From Vitreoscilla sp. (GTDB lineage Bacteria; Pseudomonadota; Gammaproteobacteria; Burkholderiales; Neisseriaceae), in assembly GCA_030150505.1 (NCBI GenBank), contig JASLFS010000074.1, positions 31,909-95,908 on the forward strand: DNA of 64,000 nt, written 5' to 3'. Shown here one piece after another: positions 24,799-34,131 of this stretch (its first letter is position 1; each line of letters starts with the position of its first letter). The position numbers and the translations under genes were made by a program. The notes beneath the pieces were generated by a model, which did not search any database, had not been told where the DNA came from, and saw only the letters and a program-made list of their open reading frames with translations.

Positions 24799-26460
24799 TT
24801 AATGATCTTTTAAAGCGCGACGTAGAATTTTACCAACGTTTGTTTTTGGTAAATCATCTTTAAAAACAATATCCTTTGGTACTTTATAACCTGTTAGGTT
24901 TTCACGGCAATAAGCGATAACTTGTTCTGCTGTTAGGTTAGCATCTTTTTTGACAATAAATACACGCAAAGCTTCACCTGATTTTGGATGTGGTACGCCA
25001 ATGCAGGCTACTTCAAGAACTTCTGGCATTGCGGCAATAACATCTTCGATTTCATTTGGATAAACGTTGAAACCAGAAACAACAACCATGTCTTTTTTGC
25101 GGTCAACCAACTTAACATAGCCTTGACTATTAATAACAGCGATATCGCCTGTTGCAAAGAATCCATCATTGCCGATGGCTTTTGATGTTTCTTCCGGGTT
25201 ATTCCAGTATCCCTTCATGACTTGAGGGCCTTTGATGAATAGCTCACCAGGTTCGCCTAGGGGAACAGAATTGCCATCATTGTCACGAATGTCGACGTCG
25301 GTATTTGGAATTGGTAAGCCGATGGTGCCGTTGTACTCAGTTTCTGAGAGCGGGTTAATACATGCAGCTGGGCTGGTTTCTGTTAAACCATAAGCTTCAT
25401 AAATATGTTTTCCTGTTAAGGCTTTCCATTTATCGGCTACTGGTTTTTGAACCGCCATACCGCCACCAAGGGCTAATCGCCATGTTGTAAAATCTAATTT
25501 TTTGAATTCTTCATTATTCAACAAGGCATTAAATAATGTATTTACGCCAGTAATGACACTGACAGGATAGCGTTTAATGTCTTTAACAAACGCATTCATG
25601 TCGCGAGGATTGGTAATTAAGATGTTTTTTGCACCAAGTTCAGTAAAAATCATGAGGTTCGCTGTTAGCGAGAAAACATGATATAGAGGCAATGCGGTGA
25701 CAATAACCTCTTTACCTTCTTGAACATCTTTTTTGACCCATTCATGCACTTGAAGCATGTTTGCGACAATGTTGCCATGCGTTAACATTGCGCCTTTTGA
25801 TGGGCCTGTTGTACCACCCGTATATTGTAAGAAGGCCAAATCATCTAATGTAATGTCAATAGGAGTGAATGGTTTGTTCGAACCAATTTTAAGCGCTTCT
25901 TTAAAGCCAATTGCTTGAGGGATTCTGTACTCAGGTACCATTTTTTTTACTTTGCGTAAGACAAAATTGACAATAGTGCCTTTTAAAGTTCCGAGTAAAT
26001 CACCAACGCTAGCAATGATGACATTTTTAACTGGTGTTTTTTCTAAAACCAGTTCCAATGTATTGGCAAAGTTTTCTAAAACAATAATGGTTGTTGCATC
26101 GCTATCATTTAACTGATGCTCAAGTTCTCTTGGTGTATATAGCGGATTAACGTTTACCGCGATTAATCCAGCTTGAAGAATACCAAATATTGCAATTGGA
26201 TATTGCAGTAAGTTTGGCATCATGATGGCAACACGCTCACCTTTTTGTAGTTTTAGGTGGTTTTGTAAGAAAGATGCGAACTGGTTAACAAGTTCAGCAG
26301 TTTGGGAGTAGGTTTGAGTAACTCCCATGTTAGTGAAGCCATCTAAATGTCCAAACTTACGCACACTATTTTGAAAAACATCAGGAATCGAATTGAATGT
26401 TTTCACATCAATTTCTGCTGATATGCCTTCTTGGTAGCTTTTTAACCAGATTTTTTCCAT
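24799..26460 (-). CDS. fadD: Long-chain fatty-acid-CoA ligase
   Basis: A 553-residue acyl-CoA synthetase, similar to E. coli FadD (561). The AMP-binding motif LQYTGGTTGPSKGAML, YEAYGLTETSP, and the C-terminal GYVKLVDRKKDMVVVSGFNVYP and LPKTNVGKILRR blocks are complete. It activates long-chain fatty acids at the inner membrane. ATG 26460 has GGAGAAGATGC upstream; a longer in-frame start would run into the mnmA end and is not supported. It lies 52 bp after mnmA on the same strand. Confidence 0.94.
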   Translation of the reverse strand: MEKIWLKSYQEGISAEIDVKTFNSIPDVFQNSVRKFGHLDGFTNMGVTQTYSQTAELVNQFASFLQNHLKLQKGERVAIMMPNLLQYPIAIFGILQAGLIAVNVNPLYTPRELEHQLNDSDATTIIVLENFANTLELVLEKTPVKNVIIASVGDLLGTLKGTIVNFVLRKVKKMVPEYRIPQAIGFKEALKIGSNKPFTPIDITLDDLAFLQYTGGTTGPSKGAMLTHGNIVANMLQVHEWVKKDVQEGKEVIVTALPLYHVFSLTANLMIFTELGAKNILITNPRDMNAFVKDIKRYPVSVITGVNTLFNALLNNEEFKKLDFTTWRLALGGGMAVQKPVADKWKALTGKHIYEAYGLTETSPAACINPLSETEYNGTIGLPIPNTDVDIRDNDGNSVPLGEPGELFIKGPQVMKGYWNNPEETSKAIGNDGFFATGDIAVINSQGYVKLVDRKKDMVVVSGFNVYPNEIEDVIAAMPEVLEVACIGVPHPKSGEALRVFIVKKDANLTAEQVIAYCRENLTGYKVPKDIVFKDDLPKTNVGKILRRALKDH

Positions 26461-26512
26461 TGCATCTTCTCCATAATTAGTGGTGAAACCACCGTTTATC
26501 TTGTTATAGGTT

Positions 26513-27583
26513 TTAACGTTTATGGCTAATGATAATACCACCGCCTAAACATATATCACCATCATACAGTACGGCAGATTGACCTGGTGTTACTGCCCAC
26601 TGAGGCTCATCAAAAACTAGCTGAGCGGTTTCATCGTCAATATAGCTAAGCTGGCAAGCAGCATCTTGCATACGATATCGTGTTTTACATTGGTAGCGAC
26701 CTGGTTCTGGTCGAGTGGGTAATGTAAAACTTAAGTCATGCATTATTAATGAACGACTATATAAAAGAGGGTGGTCATGCCCTTGTACAACAATTAATTC
26801 ATTGGTTGATAAGTTTTTATCAGCGACGAACCATGGTTCGCCTGGTCCTCCAATGCCAAGGCCCTTGCGTTGTCCTAATGTGTAATACATTAATCCAATG
26901 TGTTCTGCGATTACTTTGCCTTCTGGCGTGAGCATCTTACCAGGTTGAACAGGTAGGTATTTCTGTAGGAATTCTCGAAACGGTCTTTCGCCAATGAAAC
27001 AAATGCCAGTGCTGTCTTTTTTTGTCGCTGTTGGTAATTTTGCTTTTACAGCCCATTCTCGAACTTCTGGTTTGGTAATATCACCTAACGGAAAAATGGC
27101 TTTTTCTAACTGATAAGGTTGTAAGCGATATAAAAAATAGCTTTGATCTTTATTGGAATCTAAACCTTTTAGCAAGTAATGTATACCATTCCTAACTTCT
27201 TTTCGGGCATAGTGTCCAGTAGCAATGACATCTGCACCTTCTGCTAATGCATAATCTAAAAAGCATTTAAACTTAATTTCTGCATTGCAAAGTACATCAG
27301 GGTTCGGTGTTCTTCCAGCTTGGTATTCTTGTAAGAAATAGGCAAAAACTTTATCTTTGTATTGGCTAGCGAAGTTAACGATATCGATATCAATATCGAC
27401 AATGTCTGCAACAGCCATTGCATCTAATGAGTCTTGCTTAATAGAGCAATACTCATCATTGTTGTCATCTTCCCAGTTTTGCATAAAGACACCACGGACA
27501 TTGTGGCCGGCCTTTTTTAATAAATATGCTGTAACAGATGAATCAACACCGCCAGATAATCCCACAATAATGTTTTGTTTCAT
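26513..27583 (-). CDS. mnmA: tRNA 2-thiouridylase
   Basis: A 356-residue enzyme that inserts sulfur at wobble U34 of tRNA-Lys, -Glu and -Gln. It has the PP-loop VGLSGGVDSSV at residues 7-17, VRGVFMQNWEDD, the first catalytic Cys in PDVLCNAEIKF and the second in STGICFIGE. ATG 27583 is preceded by AAGGACAC; an upstream ATG-like extension is not conserved. Translation of fadD follows after 52 bp. Confidence 0.96.
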   Translation of the reverse strand: MKQNIIVGLSGGVDSSVTAYLLKKAGHNVRGVFMQNWEDDNNDEYCSIKQDSLDAMAVADIVDIDIDIVNFASQYKDKVFAYFLQEYQAGRTPNPDVLCNAEIKFKCFLDYALAEGADVIATGHYARKEVRNGIHYLLKGLDSNKDQSYFLYRLQPYQLEKAIFPLGDITKPEVREWAVKAKLPTATKKDSTGICFIGERPFREFLQKYLPVQPGKMLTPEGKVIAEHIGLMYYTLGQRKGLGIGGPGEPWFVADKNLSTNELIVVQGHDHPLLYSRSLIMHDLSFTLPTRPEPGRYQCKTRYRMQDAACQLSYIDDETAQLVFDEPQWAVTPGQSAVLYDGDICLGGGIIISHKR

Positions 27584-27742
27584 TGTGTCCTTGTTTGTTG
27601 CAAAAGTATTTGTCATAGCTTTATAGATGTGATTGTGCCATATAGTTTCAATATTGCCATATTAAAAATAGAGCAATTAATCGAAATAATAATAGGGAAA
27701 ACTATTATTTTATGGTAATTAACTTGTTAATATAAAAAAAAT

Positions 27743-27771
27743 ATGGCTGCCTGAAACTTTCAGGCAGCCAT
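27743..27771 (-). terminator. dut terminator made from two inverted DUS-like copies
   Basis: TGGCTGCCTGAAA and TTTCAGGCAGCCA pair perfectly around a single central base, followed on the minus strand by AT-rich sequence, 22 bp after the dut stop. Each arm contains TGGCTGCCTGAA, differing from the AGGCTGCCTGAA uptake sequence only at the first base. Confidence 0.8.
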
Positions 27772-27792
27772 TAAATTATACTCTTGTTTTAA

Positions 27793-28248
27793 TTATTGAG
27801 CACCTGTACTACCAAAACCACCTTCACCGCGTTCTGAAACGGCGAATTCTTCTACAACTTGTAAGATAGGCTGTAGAACAGGAACAATAACCATTTGAGC
27901 AATGCGATCCATTGGATTGATGGTAAATGGTAATTCACTACGGTTCCAAAGTGAAATTTTTAATTCACCTTGGTAGTCGGAATCAATTAACCCTACTAGG
28001 TTTCCCAAAACGATGCCATTTTTATGTCCAAGACCTGAGCGAGGCAGAATCATGGCTGCATATGCTGGGTTTGCTAAGTACATGGCTAGACCAGTAGGAA
28101 TCAATGAACATGCACCAGGTTGTAATGTGATGCTGCTTTCAATACAAGCACGAAGATCCAAACCAGCAGAACCGGCTGTGGCATATGCGGGTAATGCATC
28201 TGCCATTTTTTCGTTTAGTACTTTAATTTGAACAGTCGGTGTTGACAT
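27793..28248 (-). CDS. dut: dUTP pyrophosphatase
   Basis: A 151-residue trimeric enzyme that hydrolyses dUTP to dUMP. All five dUTPase motifs are present: AGSAGLDLRA, PRSGLGHKNG, GLIDSDYQGEL, RIAQMVI and the Gly-rich C-terminus RGEGGFGSTG that closes the active site. It is a single gene with its own terminator. Confidence 0.97.
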   Translation of the reverse strand: MSTPTVQIKVLNEKMADALPAYATAGSAGLDLRACIESSITLQPGACSLIPTGLAMYLANPAYAAMILPRSGLGHKNGIVLGNLVGLIDSDYQGELKISLWNRSELPFTINPMDRIAQMVIVPVLQPILQVVEEFAVSERGEGGFGSTGAQ

Positions 28249-28377
28249 TTGGCTCTCTCCAGTTAGTTTTATCGTAATCGAACATTAGCATTGTAAACAA
28301 ATTTTCGAATAAGAACATTATAAATTATATTATTTAATCTGTTTTTAACTTTGTTTTCTAGCAAAATTTAGAAATTA

Positions 28378-29376
28378 TTAGGATAAAGTTGCCATGGCAA
28401 TGTTAATGGCAGCTCCTCCGATAATCAGCCATAAAAACACGATGGCGCCTAATATAAAAGGTTTAATGCCAGCTTGTTTCAACGAACTAAAATGGGTGGT
28501 TAATCCCAACGCAGCCATTGCCATGATTAATAATATATTATCAAGGCTTACTAAAAATTGAACAATTGCTGCTGGAATAATGCCTGTCGAATGAATTGCA
28601 GTCATGATTAAAAACCAAATAGCAAACCATGGAATGTTGATTTTTTGCTTAGAATTTTTATTTTCTCGTAAAAAATAAGAGAGTAATAGTAGAAATGGAG
28701 CAAGCATCATGACGCGAATCATTTTGGTAATGACTGCTGTATCCGCTACATTTTCCGAAATAGCATGGCCAGCAGCAACAACTTGAGCAACTTCGTGAAT
28801 GGTGGAACCTGTGTAAATACCAAATTGAAATTCATTTAAATAAGGAATGAGCCAATGGTAAATGACAGGATAGCTAAACATGGCAATTGTGCCGAATATC
28901 ACCACAATAGCAATAGCGACTGCAACTTTATGTGCTTGTGCTTTCACAACAGGTTCAGTTGCCATAACGGCAGCCGCACCACAGATACTGCAGCCTGCTG
29001 CGCTTAATAATACAATTTGTTTATCGATTTTGAGAATTTTATATCCCAGATAAAAGGTAATAAAAAAAGTACTGGTAAGCATAATGGCATCTGTAACGAT
29101 TGCATTAATGCCGACTTGATCGACTTGCTGCAAGGTAATGCGAAAGCCATATAAAATAATACCAGTTCTTAATAGCGTACCTTTTGCAAAGACAACGCCA
29201 GCGTGTGCTTGCTGGGATATTTTAGGGTAAAAACTATTTCCCAAAATCATGCCCAATAAAATAGCATAGGTGAGTGAGCTTAAGCCCAAACTTTTGCCGA
29301 TTTGTAAGTAATCGATAAGCAGCGTAGCAATGGTTAGCATTGCGATAATGCTTAAGCCGAAAATTTTTTGTTTCAT
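28378..29376 (-). CDS. yeiH: YeiH/UPF0324 family putative exporter
   Basis: A 332-residue membrane protein with about ten helices. The UPF0324 marks are present: LGMILGNSFYP, FAKGTLLRTGIILYGFRITLQQV, LLSAAGCSICGAAAVMATEPVV and GSTIHEVAQVVAAG. The family is annotated as a putative sulfate or sulfite exporter, though the substrate is not firmly established. A LysR regulator is encoded divergently with a palindrome between them, the same layout as yeiH-yeiE in E. coli. Confidence 0.87.
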   Translation of the reverse strand: MKQKIFGLSIIAMLTIATLLIDYLQIGKSLGLSSLTYAILLGMILGNSFYPKISQQAHAGVVFAKGTLLRTGIILYGFRITLQQVDQVGINAIVTDAIMLTSTFFITFYLGYKILKIDKQIVLLSAAGCSICGAAAVMATEPVVKAQAHKVAVAIAIVVIFGTIAMFSYPVIYHWLIPYLNEFQFGIYTGSTIHEVAQVVAAGHAISENVADTAVITKMIRVMMLAPFLLLLSYFLRENKNSKQKINIPWFAIWFLIMTAIHSTGIIPAAIVQFLVSLDNILLIMAMAALGLTTHFSSLKQAGIKPFILGAIVFLWLIIGGAAINIAMATLS

Positions 29377-29440
29377 GTGGATTTATTATTTAATTAGAAT
29401 GAGTTGAAGCATACTCTTAAGTAACTTATTTTAGAAACAG

Positions 29441-29469
29441 ATTATTTTGATATAATTAATCAAAATAAT
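29441..29469. promoter_or_regulatory. Candidate LysR operator between yeiH and its regulator
   Basis: ATTATTTTGAT and ATCAAAATAAT form an 11-bp perfect inverted repeat with a seven-base centre, ending 15 bp before the LysR start codon. The ATxxTTGAT-N7-ATCAA form fits LysR-type (T-N11-A) operators, and the site lies between the two divergent genes. Confidence 0.55.
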
Positions 29470-29484
29470 TGATAAGGATTGTTG

Positions 29485-30372
29485 ATGAATATTACTTTAC
29501 GGCAACTGAAGGTTTTTATTGCTGTTTATAAGTCAGCATCGACTACAAAAGCTGCGGATGAATTGGCATTGTCGCAATCAGCAGTGAGCATGGCTTTAAA
29601 TGAGTTAGAGAAACAGTTAGCTATTCAATTATTTGAGCGCATTGGTAATCGGTTGGTTATTAATGATTCGGCACAAATTTTATATCCCAAAGCAATGGCG
29701 TTGCTAAACCAAGTCGAAGAGTTAGGTTATTTGTTTGATCAGGCGCAGGGGCATATCCATATTGGTGCCAGTACGACAGTTGGTAATTATGTTTTACCTG
29801 CGCTCATGGCTGCGTTTCAAAAACAATATCCCAATATTCAGTTGTCACTGCATATTCACAATACTGAGCAAATTGCGCAGGGTTTGGAGCAGTTGAATTA
29901 TGATATTGGATTTATTGAGGGACGTTATTCGGCGCATCATTTATTAAGTGAAGATTGGTTGGCTGACGAGTTGGTGTTATTTGTTGCGAAACATAGTCGT
30001 TTTATTGATGATGAATCTCAATCTATTTCCTTATCGGCATTAGAAGATTTGCCCCTTGTTTTACGGGAGCGAGGTTCTGGGACTCGAAATACGATTGAGT
30101 CTGAATTATTTAAGCATTTAGCGACAGTGAACTTATTAGAAGTTGGGCATTCAGAGGCGATTAAACAAGCAGTTGTTCACGATATGGGAATAGGGTGCTT
30201 ATCACGATATGCTTTAAATGATATGTTGATGCTGGATAAGGTACGCATTATTTCACTTAAAGAGAATGTAAAAATTAAACGCTCATTTTGTTTAATATAC
30301 AATCGGCAAAAGTATCAAGGGCAAGCTTGGCAGCTATTCTATGACTTTTGCCGACAGTACGTTAGTGCTTAA
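29485..30372 (+). CDS. LysR-type regulator, YeiE-like
   Basis: A 295-residue LysR protein with an N-terminal winged helix (RQLKVFIAVYKSAST, AADELALSQSAVSMALNELEKQL) and a periplasmic-binding-like effector domain starting near residue 90 (IHIGASTTVGNYVLP). The size, the divergent position and the neighbour point to YeiE, which in enterics senses sulfite. The ATG at 29485 has AAGGA upstream; two in-frame TTG codons precede it. Its end overlaps the coaBC stop by 11 bp. Confidence 0.85.
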   Translation: MNITLRQLKVFIAVYKSASTTKAADELALSQSAVSMALNELEKQLAIQLFERIGNRLVINDSAQILYPKAMALLNQVEELGYLFDQAQGHIHIGASTTVGNYVLPALMAAFQKQYPNIQLSLHIHNTEQIAQGLEQLNYDIGFIEGRYSAHHLLSEDWLADELVLFVAKHSRFIDDESQSISLSALEDLPLVLRERGSGTRNTIESELFKHLATVNLLEVGHSEAIKQAVVHDMGIGCLSRYALNDMLMLDKVRIISLKENVKIKRSFCLIYNRQKYQGQAWQLFYDFCRQYVSA

Positions 30373-31555
30373 GAAGTGTTGCCAAATGGTGAATAATGGC
30401 AGTTGCCGTATCATCTTTGCTCATTGTCGGAAGATTAATTTCTGCTTGATCATCAATGAGGGTGACTTGGTTTGTCGTTTTACCCATGGCTTGGCTAACT
30501 AAGTTGGCAACCAATAATGGAATGCCTTTCTTTTTGCGCTTTGCTCTTGCAAAAGGCAGTAAGGATTCACTTTCTGCTGCAAACCCAACGCAAAATGGTG
30601 CATTTTGCAAAGAGGCTACGCTAGCCAAAATATCAGGATTTTCAGCAAGCTCAATGATTGGCGCTTGTGAATTACCATCTTTTTTAATTTTCTGATCACT
30701 TGAATTTTTAACTTTGTAGTCAGAAACCGCAGCTACGCTAATAAAAATATCTTGATTCTCAATATTTTTCATGACTGCTTGGTACATTTCTTCGGCACTA
30801 TTGGCTTGAATAACACTATTTAAACCATTGGCAATCGGGACTTGTAATAAACCATGTACCAATGTCACATTTGCCCCAGCAGCCCGAGCTGCTTTGGCTA
30901 ATGACATGCCCATTTGTCCAGTTGAAATATTGGTAATGCCTCGCACAGGGTCAATTTTTTCATAATTGGCGCCTGTTGTAATCAGAATATTTTTGTTGGC
31001 TAGCTGCTTTTCGCTCCAATAGTCGGCAATTAAATCTGCAATGGCTTCTGGTTCAAGCATTCTGCCCATGCCAGTTTCACCACAGGCTTGGATACCATTT
31101 TCAGGATAGAGAATATGGATATTATCTGCTGCTAATTGCTGAATATTGCGTTGCGTGGCTGGATTGTTCCACATTTCTATATTCATTGCTGGAGCGACAA
31201 CTAAAGGACAATTTCTGGCCAATGCCAAATTGGTTATTAAATTATCAGCAATGCCATTGGCTATTTTGGCTAAAGTATTGGCCGTTGCCGGAGCAATTAG
31301 AAAAATATCAGCCGAGCGTGTCAGATTGATATGTGCCATACCATTGTCAGTTTGACCTTCATGTACTTCAGTGAGTACAGCTTGGCCTGTTAACGCTTGG
31401 AATGTGTTGGGGTGAATAAATTCGGTGGCTGCTTGGCTCATTGCTACGGTAACAGTATGCCCTAATTTGGTTAGTAATCGAACCAAGTAGCAGGCTTTAT
31501 AAGCGGCAATGCCTCCGGTGACACCCAGTAAAATGTGTTTATGTTGTTTAGGCAT
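30362..31555 (-). CDS. coaBC: Bifunctional phosphopantothenoylcysteine decarboxylase/synthetase
   Basis: A 397-residue fusion of CoaC and CoaB for coenzyme A synthesis. The N-terminal flavoprotein half (ILLGVTGGIAAYKA, IHPNTFQALTG, and the APAMNIEMWNNPATQ loop) performs decarboxylation. The C-terminal half (ILITTGANYEKIDPVRGITN, FVGFAAES-like CVGFAAESE) makes the Cys amide. ATG 31555 begins two bases before the stop of the upstream His-tailed gene; an ATG at 31570 would overlap it. Translational coupling is likely either way. Confidence 0.94.
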   Translation of the reverse strand: MPKQHKHILLGVTGGIAAYKACYLVRLLTKLGHTVTVAMSQAATEFIHPNTFQALTGQAVLTEVHEGQTDNGMAHINLTRSADIFLIAPATANTLAKIANGIADNLITNLALARNCPLVVAPAMNIEMWNNPATQRNIQQLAADNIHILYPENGIQACGETGMGRMLEPEAIADLIADYWSEKQLANKNILITTGANYEKIDPVRGITNISTGQMGMSLAKAARAAGANVTLVHGLLQVPIANGLNSVIQANSAEEMYQAVMKNIENQDIFISVAAVSDYKVKNSSDQKIKKDGNSQAPIIELAENPDILASVASLQNAPFCVGFAAESESLLPFARAKRKKKGIPLLVANLVSQAMGKTTNQVTLIDDQAEINLPTMSKDDTATAIIHHLATLLKH

Positions 31556-31557
31556 GA

Positions 31558-31902
31558 TTAATGGTGACATTGGCAATGATCATCGTGTTCATGGTGGTGT
31601 GCTTCAGAATCCAAGACAAGTTCATCCCATTCTTCTTCACTACCATCGAAGTTTTCCATTTCTGCATATTCTCCACTTTCAACCCAGATAATTAAGTCCT
31701 CTAGGCTTGAGGCACCTTCTACCCAGTCGCAGGGTGTATTATCATCGACATTTGGAGATAAAACAGCAGCTAAGCCATCATGCCATGCAATCCAATAATC
31801 ATTTTGGGTGCAGACAATGTTGGCATTCGGATGAATCGTTTCGTCCGTATTGATTATCATGCGTTTGATGATGTCATCTTTGCTAGGGAAAATTTTACTC
31901 AC
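31558..31902 (-). CDS. Hypothetical protein with His-rich metal-binding tail
   Basis: A 114-residue soluble protein. The body has two beta-like blocks (IVCTQNDYWIAWHDGLAAVL and CDWVEGASSLEDLIIWVESG) and a very acidic stretch. It ends in EAHHHEHDDHCQCHH, which has eight His/Cys in fifteen residues and should bind Ni, Zn or Cu. I do not recognise the family. It is immediately upstream of coaBC, with overlapping or adjacent stop and start, so the two are cotranscribed. A role in metal storage or delivery is only an inference from the tail. Confidence 0.7.
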   Translation of the reverse strand: MSKIFPSKDDIIKRMIINTDETIHPNANIVCTQNDYWIAWHDGLAAVLSPNVDDNTPCDWVEGASSLEDLIIWVESGEYAEMENFDGSEEEWDELVLDSEAHHHEHDDHCQCHH

Positions 31903-32005
31903 AAGGTGTCCTTTAAATTTCTTTTGGTGGTAATTCTAGCGTAACTTTTGTTATCTGACCAAAAAAAGTATTTTAAAATATTAAGATGAGATAGTTGGTA
32001 TAAAA

Positions 32006-32037
32006 AAAGAAGGAAGTGTAAAGTCGCTTCCTTCTTT
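32006..32037 (-). terminator. purC terminator
   Basis: AAAGAAGGAAG and CTTCCTTCTTT form an 11-bp stem with a ten-base loop; on the minus strand it is followed by a long T run. It lies about 30 bp after the purC stop. Confidence 0.85.
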
Positions 32038-32066
32038 GTAGTTATGATGAATAATGCATTTAAACT

Positions 32067-32927
32067 TTATTTAGTCAGTAAGTTAAAAGCTTCTTCATAT
32101 TTAGAGACTGTTTTATTGATAACATCAGTAGGTACTTTTGGTGCTGGTGCTTGTTTGTTCCAACCTGAGTTTTCTAGCCAATCACGAACGAATTGTTTAT
32201 CAAATGATGGTGGATTAGTGCCAACTTGATAAGAGTCTGCTGGCCAAAAACGGCTTGAGTCAGGTGTTAAGACTTCATCCATTAATGTTAGCGTACCATT
32301 TTCATCTAAACCAAATTCAAATTTGGTATCACAGATAATAATGCCTCGGGTTTGAGCATATTCACTGGCTTCTTTATACAGCGTAATGGCTTTATTGCGA
32401 ACTTCTTCTGCTAGTTCTTGACCAATAATTTTCGCACATTCTTCAAAGCTGATATTGATATCATGATCACCAATTTCAGCTTTGGTTGATGGAGTGAATA
32501 TGATTTCAGGAAGCTTTTGTGCTTCTTGCAAACCAGATGGTAACTCGATTCCACAAACGGTACCTGTTTGTTGGTATTCTTTCCAACCACTGCCCGCTAA
32601 ATACCCACGAACGATGGCTTCAACTTTAACAGGTGTTAATTTTTTAGCAACAACGGCACGTTTTTCTAACGCTTTTGCTTCATTTTCAGGTAGAACGTCA
32701 TAAACCGTTTGTCCTGTGAAATGATTGGGCATAATGTGACTGAGTTTGTTAAACCAAAAATTTGATATTTGAGTTAGTAATTCGCCTTTTCCTGGGATAG
32801 GGTCATCCAAAATAACGTCAAATGCAGATAGACGATCAGATGCTACCATTAGCATGCTTTTATCATCAATTTCGTAAAGATCACGAACTTTGCCTGAATA
32901 GATGTTTTTTAAACTAATGCTTGTCAT
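32067..32927 (-). CDS. purC: SAICAR synthetase
   Basis: A 286-residue enzyme of purine synthesis that joins Asp to CAIR. The motifs YSGKVRDLYEID (ATP loop), RLSAFDVI, VEAIVRGYLAGSGWKEY and LIIC-like GIIICDTKFEFG are present. It is longer than the 237-residue E. coli form and matches the longer version found in many Proteobacteria and yeasts. It follows purK by 26 bp in a purE-purK-purC run. Confidence 0.96.
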   Translation of the reverse strand: MTSISLKNIYSGKVRDLYEIDDKSMLMVASDRLSAFDVILDDPIPGKGELLTQISNFWFNKLSHIMPNHFTGQTVYDVLPENEAKALEKRAVVAKKLTPVKVEAIVRGYLAGSGWKEYQQTGTVCGIELPSGLQEAQKLPEIIFTPSTKAEIGDHDINISFEECAKIIGQELAEEVRNKAITLYKEASEYAQTRGIIICDTKFEFGLDENGTLTLMDEVLTPDSSRFWPADSYQVGTNPPSFDKQFVRDWLENSGWNKQAPAPKVPTDVINKTVSKYEEAFNLLTK

Positions 32928-32953
32928 GTTTATTCCTCAACAACAAGGTGTTG

Positions 32954-34099
32954 TTAGACGTGTAATTGTTTATGCTGCTTAACTGCTAACTCATATGCTG
33001 ATTTTGCTTCATCTGATAAAACAGTGAAGTGACCCATTTTTCGCCCTTGGCGAGCTTCTTTTTTGCCATAAAGATGCAGGTGAATATTTTTTTCTTGTAA
33101 GACAGAAATCCAATTTGGCTCTTGCTGTTTTTCGCCCCAAACATCCCCTAAAATATTTGCCATAGAGCAGGGGGTTAGCAAGGTGGTGCTTGCAGGAAGA
33201 AGATTGCACATTATTCTAACTTGTTGTTCAAATTGGCTAGTAATACAAGCATCAATGGTATAGTGACCTGAATTATGTGGCCGAGGAGCAATTTCGTTAA
33301 TAATTAAGGAATGATCGTTACCAACAACAAATAGCTCAACAGCCATTACACCTTGGTAATTTAGCTTGTTCGCTAATTGCTCAGCCATGCTTTGAGCCTT
33401 AGATAAAAGCTCAGTTGAGAAACGGGCAGGGACTGTAGAAAAAGCTAAAATACCATCTATGTGTTCATTTTCAGCAGCTGGAAAACTATTGATATGGTCA
33501 TTATCTAGGCGATTAACAATAACCGAAATCTCAGCACGCAAATCAACCATTTTTTCTAAAACACAAGGTACTTGCTTGTGCTCTAGGAAAGCTGCTTGCA
33601 GCTCTGATAATGTTTTAACCCTAATTTGACCTTTGCCATCATAGCCCATGGTTGCTGTTTTTAAGATGCCAGGCAATAAGGATAGGCAATCAGCTGTTAT
33701 ATCATTTTCCGTTTCTATAACAGCATAAGGAGCTGTTTCTAGATTTGCTTTTCGAATCCAAGATTTTTCTAAAATACGGTTTTGTGCAATGGCAACACAA
33801 TCGCCACTTGGAGAAACCCTTGTTTTTTCAGCAAGATGGCGCATGGCATCAGCACTAACATTTTCAAATTCAGTGGTGATGGCCGCACATTGCGCTAACT
33901 TTTTTAATGCCTCTGGGTCGGTAAAGTCAGCGCAAAGATGCTGATCTGCGAATCTTGCTGCTGGAGCGCTAGGATCAGGATCTAGTACAGTAACTTGATA
34001 ACCCATGGTTTTAGCTGCCATGGTAAACATGGCACCTAATTGCCCACCACCTAAAATGCCAAGCATGGCTGGTGGTGGAATTGGAAGTGAAGTGTTCAT
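32954..34099 (-). CDS. purK: N5-carboxyaminoimidazole ribonucleotide synthetase
   Basis: A 381-residue ATP-grasp enzyme of purine synthesis. GILGGGQLGAMF at residues 13-24 is the nucleotide-binding start, ILKTATMGYDGKGQ and CVLEKMVDLRAEISV are the ATP-grasp loops, and NEIAPRPHNSGHYTIDAC is the family signature. It lies between purE and purC. Confidence 0.96.
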   Translation of the reverse strand: MNTSLPIPPPAMLGILGGGQLGAMFTMAAKTMGYQVTVLDPDPSAPAARFADQHLCADFTDPEALKKLAQCAAITTEFENVSADAMRHLAEKTRVSPSGDCVAIAQNRILEKSWIRKANLETAPYAVIETENDITADCLSLLPGILKTATMGYDGKGQIRVKTLSELQAAFLEHKQVPCVLEKMVDLRAEISVIVNRLDNDHINSFPAAENEHIDGILAFSTVPARFSTELLSKAQSMAEQLANKLNYQGVMAVELFVVGNDHSLIINEIAPRPHNSGHYTIDACITSQFEQQVRIMCNLLPASTTLLTPCSMANILGDVWGEKQQEPNWISVLQEKNIHLHLYGKKEARQGRKMGHFTVLSDEAKSAYELAVKQHKQLHV

Positions 34100-34131
34100 G
34101 GTGTTTTGTTTATTGATTCAAAAGTAAATTA

